A stretch of DNA of 64,000 bases from Corallococcus carmarthensis (GTDB lineage: Bacteria > Myxococcota > Myxococcia > Myxococcales > Myxococcaceae). The stretch lies in NCBI RefSeq assembly GCF_003611695.1, contig NZ_RAWE01000014.1, forward strand, positions 1 to 64,000, written 5' to 3'. A program made the translations under genes and the position numbers. Below, one piece after another: positions 31,553 through 40,301 of this stretch (position 1 is the stretch's first letter; every line of letters begins with the position of its first letter). The notes beneath the pieces were generated by a model. The model made no database searches, had not been told where the DNA came from, and saw only the letters and a list, made by a program, of their open reading frames with translations.

Positions 31553-33130
31553 ATGGCGGGTCCAATCACGAGCATCTTGCTGTCCGGTTTCCTGGCGGCG
31601 GCGCCAGGGGGAGACGGGTTCACGTTCGAGGGCCGGGAGGCCAGCGCGAGGACCGACCAACCGGACGGTTACTTCTTCCAGGGTTCCTTGCCGTTCAGTG
31701 ACCTGACCGAGCGCGGCACGGGGCAGGCATCGCTCTCCGTGCAGGACCGGGTCGGCATGGCGAACGCGACCTTCGGCGACAAGGCGCAGCTCACCGCGAG
31801 CCTGCGCATTGGCGGCACGGACTACCGGGTGGAGCTGACCCAGACGGGCTTTCCGCCCCGACAGGCGATGTCGCGGGCGCCCGCCGGGCCGCTCCCTCCT
31901 GCGCCGCCGCACCTCATCGAGGGCGGGGTGCTGATGGGCACGCCGCTCTATGGGGAAACAGGCATCGGTTGGCGCGCCACGACCCGTGCGCACGCGGCGA
32001 TGGCCGTGTGGGGCATTGGCAGCGTGTGGCGCAACGGGACGCTGCTGACGGACTCTGCGTTGATTCATGCGGCGGCGCTGGACGCGGGCACGTACTCGGA
32101 TGACGACACGAAGCGGCTCCTTCGCGAGGCGCGGCCGGGGGACGCGGAGCTGATGGTGGTGGTGTGGAACCTGCCGCCGCAGGCGGAGCCGCGCGGGTTC
32201 ATCCAGTTCGTCTTCGACAACGTCGCCATCGACGTGGACGGGGCGCGGGTGCCGTCGCTGGCGGTGGTGCCGACGACGGGGGATCTGCCCGCGTCGCTCG
32301 CGTTGCTCACGCCGGTGGCGCCCACGGCGTTCCCCGCGGCGGTGGCGCCGATGTCCCCGCCGAGCTTCGCGCAGGGGCCGCAGGGCACGGGAGGCAGCGG
32401 TGCGGCGGGCGTGACGCTCGGGGCGGGGACGACGGGCGCGACGGGCGTCGCGACCACGACGGGTGACACGGGCGCGGCGACCACGGTGGGCGCGAACGAC
32501 CTTGCGACCACGATTGGTGCCACGGGCACGGCGGCCACGGCCGGTTCCGCGAGCGCGGCGACCACGGGTGGGACGACGACGGGCGCGACGACCGCGGGAG
32601 CCGGGAACACGATGGGCGCCCCGGGGACGACGACCGTCACCACGCCTTCAGCGCCGACGCTGCCGTCGGCGGCCCCTTCGACGTTCAGCGGTTCGTTCGC
32701 GCCATCGGCACCGGCCAACCCGCCCGCGGTGGTGTCGGGCGTGCAGCCGGGCTCCTCCTCCACGGTGGGGCAGGGGGCCTTCGCCACGCCGCCGACGGTG
32801 GCGGGCGTGTCCGTGGGCGGCTTCACCACGCCGCAGGTGTCCGCGCCGGACTTCAACACCTTCGTGGGCACCAGCCAGGTGAGCCCGGGCATCCTCGCCA
32901 CGGTGCCGCCGCTGTCCCAGTCCTCCGCCACGCCGCTGTCGCCCATCCTGGGGACGCCCGCGCCGCTCAACACGGGCACGCCGGCGCCGCTCCTGGGGAC
33001 GCCCGCGCCGCTCAATGCCTCGCCGAGCACCGCGCTGCCCGCCACTCCAGCCCCGGCCAACGCCGCGCCCGCCACGGGTGCCGCCGCGTCCCCGGCCGCG
33101 ACAGGCGGTGCCTCGGGGCCCGCGCGCTGA
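31553..33130 (+). CDS. Repeat-rich protein with Ala/Thr/Gly nonapeptides
   Basis: 525 residues of unrecognised family. A short hydrophobic N-terminus (ITSILLSGFLAAAPG) lacks positive charges, so it is at best a weak export signal. Residues 20-245 are a beta-rich folded part with GYFFQGSLPFSDL and GFIQFVFDNVAIDVDG. From about residue 290 seven tandem nonapeptides of the form A-T-T-x-G-x-T-G-x follow, then a Pro/Ser/Thr-rich tail with GTPAPLN repeats. The composition suggests a surface or extracellular matrix-type protein. AAGGGAGG precedes ATG 31553. It follows DUF507 by 61 bases on the same strand. Confidence 0.7.
   Translation: MAGPITSILLSGFLAAAPGGDGFTFEGREASARTDQPDGYFFQGSLPFSDLTERGTGQASLSVQDRVGMANATFGDKAQLTASLRIGGTDYRVELTQTGFPPRQAMSRAPAGPLPPAPPHLIEGGVLMGTPLYGETGIGWRATTRAHAAMAVWGIGSVWRNGTLLTDSALIHAAALDAGTYSDDDTKRLLREARPGDAELMVVVWNLPPQAEPRGFIQFVFDNVAIDVDGARVPSLAVVPTTGDLPASLALLTPVAPTAFPAAVAPMSPPSFAQGPQGTGGSGAAGVTLGAGTTGATGVATTTGDTGAATTVGANDLATTIGATGTAATAGSASAATTGGTTTGATTAGAGNTMGAPGTTTVTTPSAPTLPSAAPSTFSGSFAPSAPANPPAVVSGVQPGSSSTVGQGAFATPPTVAGVSVGGFTTPQVSAPDFNTFVGTSQVSPGILATVPPLSQSSATPLSPILGTPAPLNTGTPAPLLGTPAPLNASPSTALPATPAPANAAPATGAAASPAATGGASGPAR
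32423..32611 (+). repeat. 27-base tandem repeats encoding nonapeptides
   Basis: GCGACCACG or a near copy recurs every 27 bases at 32450, 32477, 32504, 32531 (one mismatch), 32558 and 32585 (two mismatches), with a looser unit at 32423. Units encode A-T-T-x-G-x-T-G-x. Exact phasing shows origin by duplication rather than composition bias alone. Confidence 0.8.
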
Positions 33131-33170
33131 CAACGGAGGGCCGTCGCACCGGCGGGCAGGGGGTGGAAAA

Positions 33171-33200
33171 TTGACCGGACGCTACGGGCCTGTAGCGTCC
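33171..33200 (+). promoter_or_regulatory. Promoter overlapped by perfect dyad
   Basis: TTGACC (33171-33176), 16 bases, TAGCGT (33193-33198), only seven bases before the ATG at 33206. A perfect dyad, GGACGCTAC (33177-33185) and GTAGCGTCC (33192-33200), spans the spacer and -10 box. It could be an operator, or a hairpin ending the previous gene (no T-run). Confidence 0.5.
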
Positions 33201-33205
33201 TGGGC

Positions 33206-33556
33206 ATGCCCCCTCCCGTCGCAGCCCTCGCCACCTCCGCGATGTTGCGCCGTACCGACCCCGTTCGCGGGGCGGTGGAGCGCTTGGCCCGGACGCTGCC
33301 CGCTCGCGCGGACGCCAGCGTCCTCCTGGACTTCGTGGAGGACGACCTCCGCGAGGGACTGGATGCCCTGGGTGACGTGCAGGCCCACTTCCACGACCTG
33401 CTCCTGGCCCTGCACCGCGAGACGCTGACGCCCGTCGCCCTGATGAACGCGGGCGAGGACCTGCACGTGCTCCAGCGCCTGGAGGACCTGCACGAGGTGG
33501 TGACCCACCTGCGCCGCCGCCTGTCGCAGGCCGCCGGGATGATTCGCAACGGCTGA
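33206..33556 (+). CDS. Small helical protein, unknown
   Basis: 116 residues, soluble, predicted all-helical, with heptad-like Leu spacing (VLLDFVEDDLREGLDALGDVQ, LHVLQRLEDLHEVVTHLRRRL). No known motif. There is no ribosome-binding site; the -10-like TAGCGT ends eight bases before the ATG, so the mRNA may begin at or near the start codon. It ends 10 bases from the convergent di-heme protein gene. A coiled-coil adaptor is possible, without further evidence. Confidence 0.62.
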   Translation: MPPPVAALATSAMLRRTDPVRGAVERLARTLPARADASVLLDFVEDDLREGLDALGDVQAHFHDLLLALHRETLTPVALMNAGEDLHVLQRLEDLHEVVTHLRRRLSQAAGMIRNG

Positions 33557-33566
33557 AGGCCGGGCG

Positions 33567-34898
33567 CTACATCGACTGGAGGAAGCGCACCAGCGCGCCC
33601 CGGTCGCTGGCGGACAGGTTGCGGAACCCCTCCCGCGCCCGCTCCGCCTCACCGCCGTGCCACAGCACGGCCTCTTCCAGCGTCCGGGCCCGCCCGTCGT
33701 GCAGGTAGCCCGAGTACGGAAGAATCGTCTGCGTCAGCCCCAGGCCCCAGAGGGGCGCCGTGCGCCACTCGGTGCCGGTGGCGTCCCCGTCCGGCCGCCC
33801 ATCCGCCAGGCCCGCGCCCATGTCATGGAGCAGCAGGTCCGTGTACGGATGGATGCGCTGGTGCGACAGCTCCGCGACCGGATGCTCGCCGGTCTCCAGC
33901 GTGTCGCGGTGGCACGTCACGCAGCCCAGGTCCTTGAACTTCGCCTCGCCGCGCTTCACCGCCGCGTCTGCCAGCGCCGTGCGCGCCGGCACCCCGAGCG
34001 ACTGCGCGTAGAACACCGCCGCGTCCAGCGTGTCCATGGGCAGCTCGAAGCCGCCGTCCGCGCCGGGGAAGAGGGGGTTCGAAAGCCCCATGTCGTTGAA
34101 GTAGGCCTCCGCCGACTGCTGCCTCAGGTTGGGGCTGTTCGCCTTCCACCCGAAGCGTCCCGGCACCAGCGCGAGCGCCTGCACGTCCCACACGGTGTTC
34201 AGCCGGCCGGAAATCCCGTCGCGGTTCGCATCCGCGGGGTCTTCCATCCCCCGGAGCGTGGCCAGGTCCACCGCTTCCAGCAGCCCCAGGCCCACCACCG
34301 GCGGCGGCAGGCGCAGCGACGTGCGCATGTCCGCGGGCGGTGACGCCCCGTCCGGCATCACGATGGTGACGCGCGGCGAGCGCAGCCCATACGCCGTCCC
34401 GTCCGCGTACGTCCCCGCGCGCTCCACCCACTCGAGCGTCACGTTGGCCTCCGGCGACGCGCCGTAGACGGCCTGGTCCTGAATCTGGAGCCCCAGCCCG
34501 GGCACCGGCACCGCGCCGTTCGGGTGCTCCGGCGCGCCCTGGGGGAGGCTCACGCGCACCAGCAGCTGCGTGCGCGTTGGCCCGCCGCCCATCACCGGCA
34601 TGCCCCGGCCGTTGCGCAGGTGGCAGCCATTGCAGGAGGTGTTGTTGTACGCGGGCCCCAGCCCCGGGTTCACCGGGGCGGGGCCGGGCACGAAGACGGC
34701 CGCGAAGGCAGCGTCGCCATCGCGGTGAAGCGCTTCATGTTCCGTGGTGAGGTTGGGGGCGGGCTGCGCGAACGCCCGCGACGTGCGGTCGTCGATGGTG
34801 GTGTCGCCCCCCGCGCGCGGCGGAGCCCCCGGGGCTTCGGCTTCCGTGCCGCCGCAGCCCACCAGCCACAGCAGCCCGAGTCCCAATGCGCGTCGCAT
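33567..34898 (-). CDS. Di-heme DUF1111 oxidoreductase, lipoprotein
   Basis: 443 residues. The N-terminus MRRALGLGLLWLVGC is a short lipoprotein signal. Two c-type heme motifs are present: CNGCH (C89, C92, H93) and CVTCH (about 320). DUF1111 proteins (COG3488, the so-called thiol oxidoreductases) regularly sit beside imelysin genes, as here. They are thought to handle electrons for iron or copper uptake, but the reaction is not established. An upstream ATG at 34919 overlaps the imelysin stop as TGATG; ATG 34898 is preferred because GGGGGA lies before it and it starts the signal. Last gene of the porin-imelysin-DHOR operon. Confidence 0.87.
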   Translation of the reverse strand: MRRALGLGLLWLVGCGGTEAEAPGAPPRAGGDTTIDDRTSRAFAQPAPNLTTEHEALHRDGDAAFAAVFVPGPAPVNPGLGPAYNNTSCNGCHLRNGRGMPVMGGGPTRTQLLVRVSLPQGAPEHPNGAVPVPGLGLQIQDQAVYGASPEANVTLEWVERAGTYADGTAYGLRSPRVTIVMPDGASPPADMRTSLRLPPPVVGLGLLEAVDLATLRGMEDPADANRDGISGRLNTVWDVQALALVPGRFGWKANSPNLRQQSAEAYFNDMGLSNPLFPGADGGFELPMDTLDAAVFYAQSLGVPARTALADAAVKRGEAKFKDLGCVTCHRDTLETGEHPVAELSHQRIHPYTDLLLHDMGAGLADGRPDGDATGTEWRTAPLWGLGLTQTILPYSGYLHDGRARTLEEAVLWHGGEAERAREGFRNLSASDRGALVRFLQSM

Positions 34899-34918
34899 CG
34901 CGTTCCCCCGGTCCAGCA

Positions 34919-35998
34919 TCAGGGCAGGATGACAGCCTTCACGTCCACCTGGAAGGTGTCGTGGAGCTTGCGGATGACGGCCTGCGCCCCTTCGATTTCA
35001 TCCGCGGAGGCCGGGTCCTTGATGGACACCGGGAACGGCTCCGGCACCTTGCCCAGCGCCGCGATGGCCGCCGCGATCTCCGACTTCACGCGCGTGTCCA
35101 GTGCCGCGTCGCGCTCCTTCACCACGTCCGACAGGGACAGGCCCTTGGCCGCGCTCTCCGGGCGGTGGCCCAGGTAGACGTTCTCCACGCTGCGCAGGTT
35201 GTTGGTGAAGTCCGACAGCGAGTTGAGCGCGAACTGGCTCTCCACCAGGTTTGCGTCCTTCGCGTCATACGGGTCGGCGATCTTCCCGTTGGCCACCTCG
35301 TCCAGGATGGTCAGGATGCCGCCCAGCATCTCCTGCGCGCCCGACTCCACCGTGGGGTACGCCGTGTTGCCGGACTCGCCCGCCTTGGCCAGCGTGTCGC
35401 GGTAGGGGGCCTGGCCGTTCACGCCCGTCGTCCACGAGGCCGCCAGGTTGCCGGACACCGTCTTCAGCTCCGCGGTCAGCGCGAGCAGGTACTCGAACTG
35501 GCGCGCGTTGAAGTCCTCCGGCTTCTTCGCCTGGCCCTCCCCGAAGAGCAGGTACTCCGTCGTGTGGTAGCCCTTCTGCGTCTCCTGCAACTGGCTCACG
35601 TACTGCTGCGACAGCGTGTCGCTGTTGCCGAGCACCGCGTCCAGGTCCGTGCGGTTCACCGGCCAGCTGTCCATCGCTGGATCCCATCCGTTGCTGTCCA
35701 CCGGCCCGAAGAGGAACGCCTCGCTCTGCTCCCACGGCACGCGCGCCGCGAACCACGCGTCCTGCGCGGCCTTCAGCGTCGCCGCGCTGGGCCCGTTCTT
35801 CAGCGCCCGAGCCGCCGCGTCCAGTTCGACCATGCGCGTGGCGAGCAGGTTGTACGTGGGCACCACCACGTTGTCCGCGAAGTTCACGACGAGCTGCTGG
35901 TCCAACGACTCCAGGGGGGGGTCGTCGTCATTGCTGCAAGCGCCCATCAGGAGCGCGCCGCCAACCAGCAGGGAGAGTTTCAGGGAACGAGAGGACAT
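34919..35998 (-). CDS. Imelysin-family (M75-like) iron-associated lipoprotein
   Basis: 359 residues. Signal peptide with lipobox MGAC, lipidated at C21. The helical imelysin domain carries the family GxHxxE motif as GYHTTE (H145, E148), proposed to bind metal. Imelysin proteins (IrpA, ICMP, the EfeO M75 domain) are tied to iron acquisition, usually iron-regulated, and are not active peptidases in most cases. It lies between the porin gene (55 bases) and the di-heme gene, to which its stop is overlapped by an alternative start. Together they form a probable envelope iron-uptake module. No Fur box was recognised. Confidence 0.9.
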   Translation of the reverse strand: MSSRSLKLSLLVGGALLMGACSNDDDPPLESLDQQLVVNFADNVVVPTYNLLATRMVELDAAARALKNGPSAATLKAAQDAWFAARVPWEQSEAFLFGPVDSNGWDPAMDSWPVNRTDLDAVLGNSDTLSQQYVSQLQETQKGYHTTEYLLFGEGQAKKPEDFNARQFEYLLALTAELKTVSGNLAASWTTGVNGQAPYRDTLAKAGESGNTAYPTVESGAQEMLGGILTILDEVANGKIADPYDAKDANLVESQFALNSLSDFTNNLRSVENVYLGHRPESAAKGLSLSDVVKERDAALDTRVKSEIAAAIAALGKVPEPFPVSIKDPASADEIEGAQAVIRKLHDTFQVDVKAVILP

Positions 35999-36053
35999 GG
36001 GGGTGCCTTCAGGCCTTTCTTGCGACAGCGTTCGAGACAGCCGGGGTGACGAA

Positions 36054-37460
36054 TCAGTAGACGAAGCCCGTCGACATCCGCAGAGCGTTCTCTGGCCGGA
36101 AGGCGGAGCTGCCCATGCGCCGCTGGCTGAAGTCGAGCTTCAGCACGACGAGCCCCGCGAACGTGTAGCTGGTGCCCACGGTGTAGACGGTGCGCTCGAA
36201 GCGGGGGTTGTCGAACAGCTCCGCGCGGGGCTTGAACTGCGAATCCATGTAGTCGATGCGGACGTACGGCTCCAGCCGGTGGTTGCCGTCGAGCCCCAGC
36301 CAGGGCGCGATGTCGTAGCCCAGCTCGCCCCACGCGGAGAGCGCGTTGTCGGACACCGGCGTGCGCAGCACGTTGAGCAGGTTGGACAGACGCGCGTTGC
36401 GCGCGGACACCGCCGCGGCGTTGCCCAGGTGGCCGTACATCACCATCGCGTGCGCGCGCCACCGGTTGCGGTTCACCGACAGGTGCGCATCCGCGACGAA
36501 CAGGGGCGCGCTCACGTAGCCGCACGGCGCCACCATGTTGGGGTTCGCGTCATCGCACTGCTTGACCAGGTCAGGCTTGGGCCGGTTGCGCGTGGTGCCG
36601 CCGTAGTAGGCGGACACGCCGAAGTTGAAGCCCTCGAAGCGCCGCACGTCCGCGCGCAGCACTCCCGCCAGGTCCGTCGCGCGCACCAGTTCGAAGCGCT
36701 GCTGCAGCCCCGTGGCCACCCACGTCTGAGAATTGAACCCCGTGGAGTCCAGCCCGTTCACCACCTGCCCGGTGAGCCGCACGCCCCAGGGGGTGTCCCA
36801 TCTCAGCTGCATCCCCATGTCGTTCCACGTGTTGGGGATGATGCGCGTCTCCGCCTCGGAGCGGATGGTGCCCAGGTAGGACGTGGGCAGGTAGTCCGAG
36901 AAGAGCGTGCCCACCGCGACGTAGAAGCGGCCCACCGACAGCTCCACGTTCCGGCCCAGCTTCTTCGTCAGGTACAGCTCCTCCACCAGCGCTTCACCGG
37001 CCTTCTCCACGTCGGTGTCGAACTCGCCGAACTCCTCGTACTCCAGCTCCAGCGCCGCGCCCGCGCCGCCGTGCTCGAACTCCACCTCGAACTCGGCCTC
37101 GATGCCGTACTCCGGCAGCCCCGCCTCCAGCTCCATCACCAGGCGCGTCGTGTCGAACACGAGCCGCGAGTCCTTCTGCGAGCCGTTCGCCCGGTTCTGG
37201 TTCTCGCCGTAGTTGAAGTAGGCGAACTGGAGGTCCGCGTACGCGTTCACGGACAGGTCCAGCTGCGGCTTGCTGCCCACCGTCAGGACGCGGTCCTTGC
37301 CCTTCTCGTCCTCCCCGATGCGGCCTTCGTCCAGGAAGCGCGTCCGGCGCCAGCGGAGCTCGTCGGCGCCCCGGAGGGCCTCCGCGCGAGCCGCCAGGGG
37401 CAGCAGGAACAGGGGGGTGCACAGCAACGTCAGGAGCGGGCTCAGGAGATGGGGGCGCAT
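36054..37460 (-). CDS. Outer-membrane porin-like protein
   Basis: 468 residues. Long signal peptide ending AARA. The mature protein begins with SKPQLDLSVNAYADLQFAYF and continues with alternating amphipathic strands, ending MSTGFVY (terminal aromatic), as in phosphate-selective or carbohydrate porins of 16-18 strands. An acidic loop is notable (EAEFEVEFEHGGAG, LELEYEEFGEFDTD), which could attract cations. A promoter-like TTGCAA-N17-TAGGGT lies directly before the ATG, leaving little or no leader. First gene of the iron-type operon with imelysin and the di-heme protein; substrate unproven. Confidence 0.82.
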   Translation of the reverse strand: MRPHLLSPLLTLLCTPLFLLPLAARAEALRGADELRWRRTRFLDEGRIGEDEKGKDRVLTVGSKPQLDLSVNAYADLQFAYFNYGENQNRANGSQKDSRLVFDTTRLVMELEAGLPEYGIEAEFEVEFEHGGAGAALELEYEEFGEFDTDVEKAGEALVEELYLTKKLGRNVELSVGRFYVAVGTLFSDYLPTSYLGTIRSEAETRIIPNTWNDMGMQLRWDTPWGVRLTGQVVNGLDSTGFNSQTWVATGLQQRFELVRATDLAGVLRADVRRFEGFNFGVSAYYGGTTRNRPKPDLVKQCDDANPNMVAPCGYVSAPLFVADAHLSVNRNRWRAHAMVMYGHLGNAAAVSARNARLSNLLNVLRTPVSDNALSAWGELGYDIAPWLGLDGNHRLEPYVRIDYMDSQFKPRAELFDNPRFERTVYTVGTSYTFAGLVVLKLDFSQRRMGSSAFRPENALRMSTGFVY

Positions 37461-37472
37461 CGAACGGCGCGC

Positions 37473-37501
37473 ACCCTACGCCTGGGTTTTTGACTTTGCA
37501 A
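37473..37501 (-). promoter_or_regulatory. Candidate porin operon promoter
   Basis: On the minus strand, TTGCAA (37501-37496), 17 bases, TAGGGT (37478-37473). The -10 ends 12 bases before the porin ATG at 37460, implying a leader of about six bases or less. It lies just downstream of the terminator of the preceding operon. Confidence 0.45.
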
Positions 37502-37525
37502 ACCAGTCTCAATTTGGCGCCAACG

Positions 37526-37555
37526 AAAAGCCCGCGCTCCCGGTGGGAGGCGGGC
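37526..37555 (-). terminator. Intrinsic terminator of DUF3108 operon
   Basis: Reading the minus strand: GCCCGC-CTCCC, loop ACC, GGGAG-c-GCGGGC, then TTTTCG. The stem has 11 pairs with one bulged base and a T-run, the clearest rho-independent terminator in the window. It lies 24 bases after the stop at 37579. Confidence 0.82.
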
Positions 37556-37578
37556 CTGGGCGGAGACTCAACCCCGCG

Positions 37579-38556
37579 TCACCACTTGAGATCTTCCTTG
37601 CCCTGGGCCTCCATGGGCTTTTCGCCGGGGCGCTTCACGCCGGACAGGGTGAGGCGCACGGCGCCCAGGTCGATGGCGCCCACGGCGGCCAGCGGGAGGC
37701 GGCGCTCGTCGTCGGTGATCCACACGTGCACGTCGCGCGTCTGCGACGGCCGGTCCAGGCGCACGGCGGTGCCGGCCAGGTGCCAGGCGTCGAACTCGCC
37801 CAGGGGCAGCGACACGTGCTCGCGCTCCACCACGGTGGCCGTCATGCGCCACATGCGGCGGATGCCGTACACGTCGAAGCACACCGGCAGGTCCTTCTTC
37901 AGCGGCAACTGGCGGATGAGGTAGATGGCGCCCGCGACGTCCAGGCCGTCCTTGTCGAACGCGTAGTCGTAGTGGCCCTTGGGGCGGTCCGCGATCTGGT
38001 AGTCCACCTTGACGCTCTTGTCCTGCGCGCCGAAGTCCACGTTCACCTTGCGGCGCTGTTCGTTCTCCACGGCCTCCTCGGTGTAGCGCGAGGGGCGCAG
38101 CGTCTTGGGGTGCAGGTAGCTGGTCGCGCTGCCGCGCACCCGGCGCACCTTGGAGAACAGCGTGTTGGTCTGCGCCTCCACCACCACCGGCAGCGAGCCG
38201 TTGGCCGGGCGCTGCACGCGCATGGTGAGCTTGCCGGCCTTGGCGCCCATGGCGTCCATGTCGAACTCGAGCAGTTCCCCGGGCTTGAAGGCCAGCTGCG
38301 AGCGCAGCGCGGGCAGGCCCTGGGCGCACGGCTTCACCTCGACGACGGGCTCCTTGGGCGCCGCTTCCGCGGACGCGTCACCGGTGTTCTCCGGGGACTC
38401 CACGGGCTTCGCCGCGTCGGCGGGGGCCGCCGGTGAGATCTGGACTGGACGCAGGATGTTGCGTGGTGGGGGCTGGGCCTCCTGGGCCTGACCCGGGATG
38501 GCGCTGAGGGCGCTGAAGGCGAGGCAGGCCGCGACGAGGTTGCGCATGGCGTTCAT
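37579..38556 (-). CDS. DUF3108 protein B, exported
   Basis: 325 residues with a signal peptide (MRNLVAACLAFSALSAIPGQAQ). A Pro/Ala linker precedes the DUF3108 domain (about 90-315), with FKPGELLEFDMDAMGAKAG, DVAGAIYLIRQ, TATVVEREHVSLPLGEFDAW and ITDDERRLPL. DUF3108 proteins are periplasmic or outer-membrane-facing beta proteins of unknown function. It shares these marks with the first gene of this operon, so the two are paralogs. GGGAGGAAG six bases upstream fixes ATG 38556. It is 25 bases after the DUF4091 gene and ends the operon at a strong terminator. Confidence 0.85.
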   Translation of the reverse strand: MNAMRNLVAACLAFSALSAIPGQAQEAQPPPRNILRPVQISPAAPADAAKPVESPENTGDASAEAAPKEPVVEVKPCAQGLPALRSQLAFKPGELLEFDMDAMGAKAGKLTMRVQRPANGSLPVVVEAQTNTLFSKVRRVRGSATSYLHPKTLRPSRYTEEAVENEQRRKVNVDFGAQDKSVKVDYQIADRPKGHYDYAFDKDGLDVAGAIYLIRQLPLKKDLPVCFDVYGIRRMWRMTATVVEREHVSLPLGEFDAWHLAGTAVRLDRPSQTRDVHVWITDDERRLPLAAVGAIDLGAVRLTLSGVKRPGEKPMEAQGKEDLKW

Positions 38557-38581
38557 TCTGCTTCCTCCCAGGGGGGAGTGA

Positions 38582-40267
38582 CTACGGGGTTCCCCCGGAA
38601 GTCCGACGTCCGGAGCGCTTCGCTTGTTCAGCCGACTGCCGCTTCACGATGCGCTCGGTCACTTCCTGGCGCACCGCTTCCCACTCCGCCGGGTCCCGGG
38701 AGATTTCGTACCCGGACTTCGCCAGCCGCTTCGCCGCCGTCTTCGCGAAGGCGCCGTCGCCCAGCGAGGTGAGCAGGCGCAGGTATTCGTAGTCCTCCAG
38801 GCCGTCGCGGATGTGTTTCAGCCGCAGGGACACCACGGGTTGATGCTCCGTGCCGCCCAGCTTCGCGGGCGTGCCCGGATAGAAGAGGGTGCCGTCGCCG
38901 TTGCCGCCGAACTCGAAGAGGTCCGCCCAGACGTCCTTCTTCGTGTTGTAGGCGAAGACGGTGTCGAAATAGAGCTCGCCGTCCACGCCGCTTTCAAACG
39001 CCAGCACGCCCATGGCGCGGTTGAGCGGGGCGGGGTGGTCCACCATGTACGAGGCCCAGTCGCTGAACGCCTTGTCCAGCGCCTTGTCCGCGGGCGGCCC
39101 GCCCGTGCAGCCGTGGGACATACAGCTCTGGTACCACCACACCTTCGCGCGCGGCGGCAGCCGGGTGCGCGCGGTCGCGGTGTTGGCCACGGTGCGGCAT
39201 GTCTGGGGGCCTGCGCGCGGGTAGAAGCAGTTGATGATGGGCGTGAGGATGTCCACCGACCCCTGGAGCGCGGGGTCCAACGGCGTGGTGACGAGCACGG
39301 GGAGGGTGCCGCCCGCGTCGCGCACGCGCTTCGACTGCGCCTTCACCAGCGGAAAGTCCGCGGGCTTGGGTTCGTCCTTGGCGTAGAAGAAGAGCTGCGC
39401 CTTCCAGCCCTTGTCCTCGAAGTGCTTCTGGAAGGCGCGGTAGTACGCCGTCTTCTCCGCGTCCGTGGAGGCCTTCCGGTTGTCGCGCACGTCGGCCGTG
39501 GTGAAGCGCGCGCCAGAGGGCAGCAGGCTTCCGTCCAGGAAGGGCGCCATCTCCGCGTCGTACGCGGTCCAGTCCAGCACCGCGCGGCCGTCCTGGAACT
39601 TCACCGGCGGCGGATCCATGCCCATGCCGTGCGCGCTCACCCGGTGCTGAAGCAGCGTCTTGCCGTACTCGCGCAAGAGCGCCTTCGCCTCCGGCGAGTC
39701 CGCGGGGATGCCGTGCCCCTTCGCGATGCTGTACAGCGAGATGCCGAAGCTGTTGGGCAGCGACGACGTCGCGGGCAGGTCGAAGGGCTGCACCTCCACG
39801 GTGAAGGGAACGGCCGGCAGCTCCTTCCCGTCCACCGCCGCGCTCAGGCTCCCCTTGTAGGTGCCCGGGGCCTGCTTCGGCGGAACGCAGACCTCCGCGT
39901 AGACGACCGTGGGATGTCTGGGATTGGCGGGGGCCGACAGGGGCACCAGCGCGTCGGGCCACGGGCCCGGCTTGCCCTCGCCGTTGGAGGGCGTCTTCAC
40001 GTCCAGGTAGGCCTCGCGCCACGCGTCCACGGTGAGCGGCGCGCCCGGCCCCTTGAGGGCCAGGGGCTGCATCGTCACCCGCGTCACGCCCGGGGGGAGC
40101 ACCAGCTGCGTGCCCTCGCATTCACCCCGGGCCGCGCTGAGGCGGGCCTCCTTCGCACCCTTCGGCGCCGCGTCCGGCCGCACCTTCACCAGCGGCGACA
40201 CCACCTGCACGCCGCCCGGCGCGGCGGAAAGCGCCGCCGCCACTGCCCATGCCCAACCCACGCCCAT
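38582..40267 (-). CDS. DUF4091 glycosidase-like protein
   Basis: 561 residues. The N-terminus MGVGWAWAVAAALSAAPGG looks like a signal peptide with few charges. A beta-sandwich region (about 30-150) precedes a TIM-barrel-like core with the acidic motif FFYAKDEP near 300. The C-terminal DUF4091 part has LRLKHIRDGLEDYEYLRLL, the clearest family mark. DUF4091 proteins are considered glycoside hydrolase-like, but substrates are unknown. GGGAAGG-type sequence precedes the ATG. It sits between two DUF3108 paralogs with gaps of 25 and 34 bases, implying joint function in the envelope. Confidence 0.85.
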   Translation of the reverse strand: MGVGWAWAVAAALSAAPGGVQVVSPLVKVRPDAAPKGAKEARLSAARGECEGTQLVLPPGVTRVTMQPLALKGPGAPLTVDAWREAYLDVKTPSNGEGKPGPWPDALVPLSAPANPRHPTVVYAEVCVPPKQAPGTYKGSLSAAVDGKELPAVPFTVEVQPFDLPATSSLPNSFGISLYSIAKGHGIPADSPEAKALLREYGKTLLQHRVSAHGMGMDPPPVKFQDGRAVLDWTAYDAEMAPFLDGSLLPSGARFTTADVRDNRKASTDAEKTAYYRAFQKHFEDKGWKAQLFFYAKDEPKPADFPLVKAQSKRVRDAGGTLPVLVTTPLDPALQGSVDILTPIINCFYPRAGPQTCRTVANTATARTRLPPRAKVWWYQSCMSHGCTGGPPADKALDKAFSDWASYMVDHPAPLNRAMGVLAFESGVDGELYFDTVFAYNTKKDVWADLFEFGGNGDGTLFYPGTPAKLGGTEHQPVVSLRLKHIRDGLEDYEYLRLLTSLGDGAFAKTAAKRLAKSGYEISRDPAEWEAVRQEVTERIVKRQSAEQAKRSGRRTSGGTP

Positions 40268-40301
40268 GCCCCCTGCCTTCCCCTGGTTGGCGGACGACGC
40301 T

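Noticed and set aside
31553-33130. Collagen-like GXX repeat protein
   Set aside because: Gly spacing follows a nine-residue period, not an unbroken GXX triplet.
37461-37525. Fur box before the porin operon
   Set aside because: The AT-rich stretch near 37495-37515 lacks the alternating GATAAT pattern; iron control remains inferred from gene content only.
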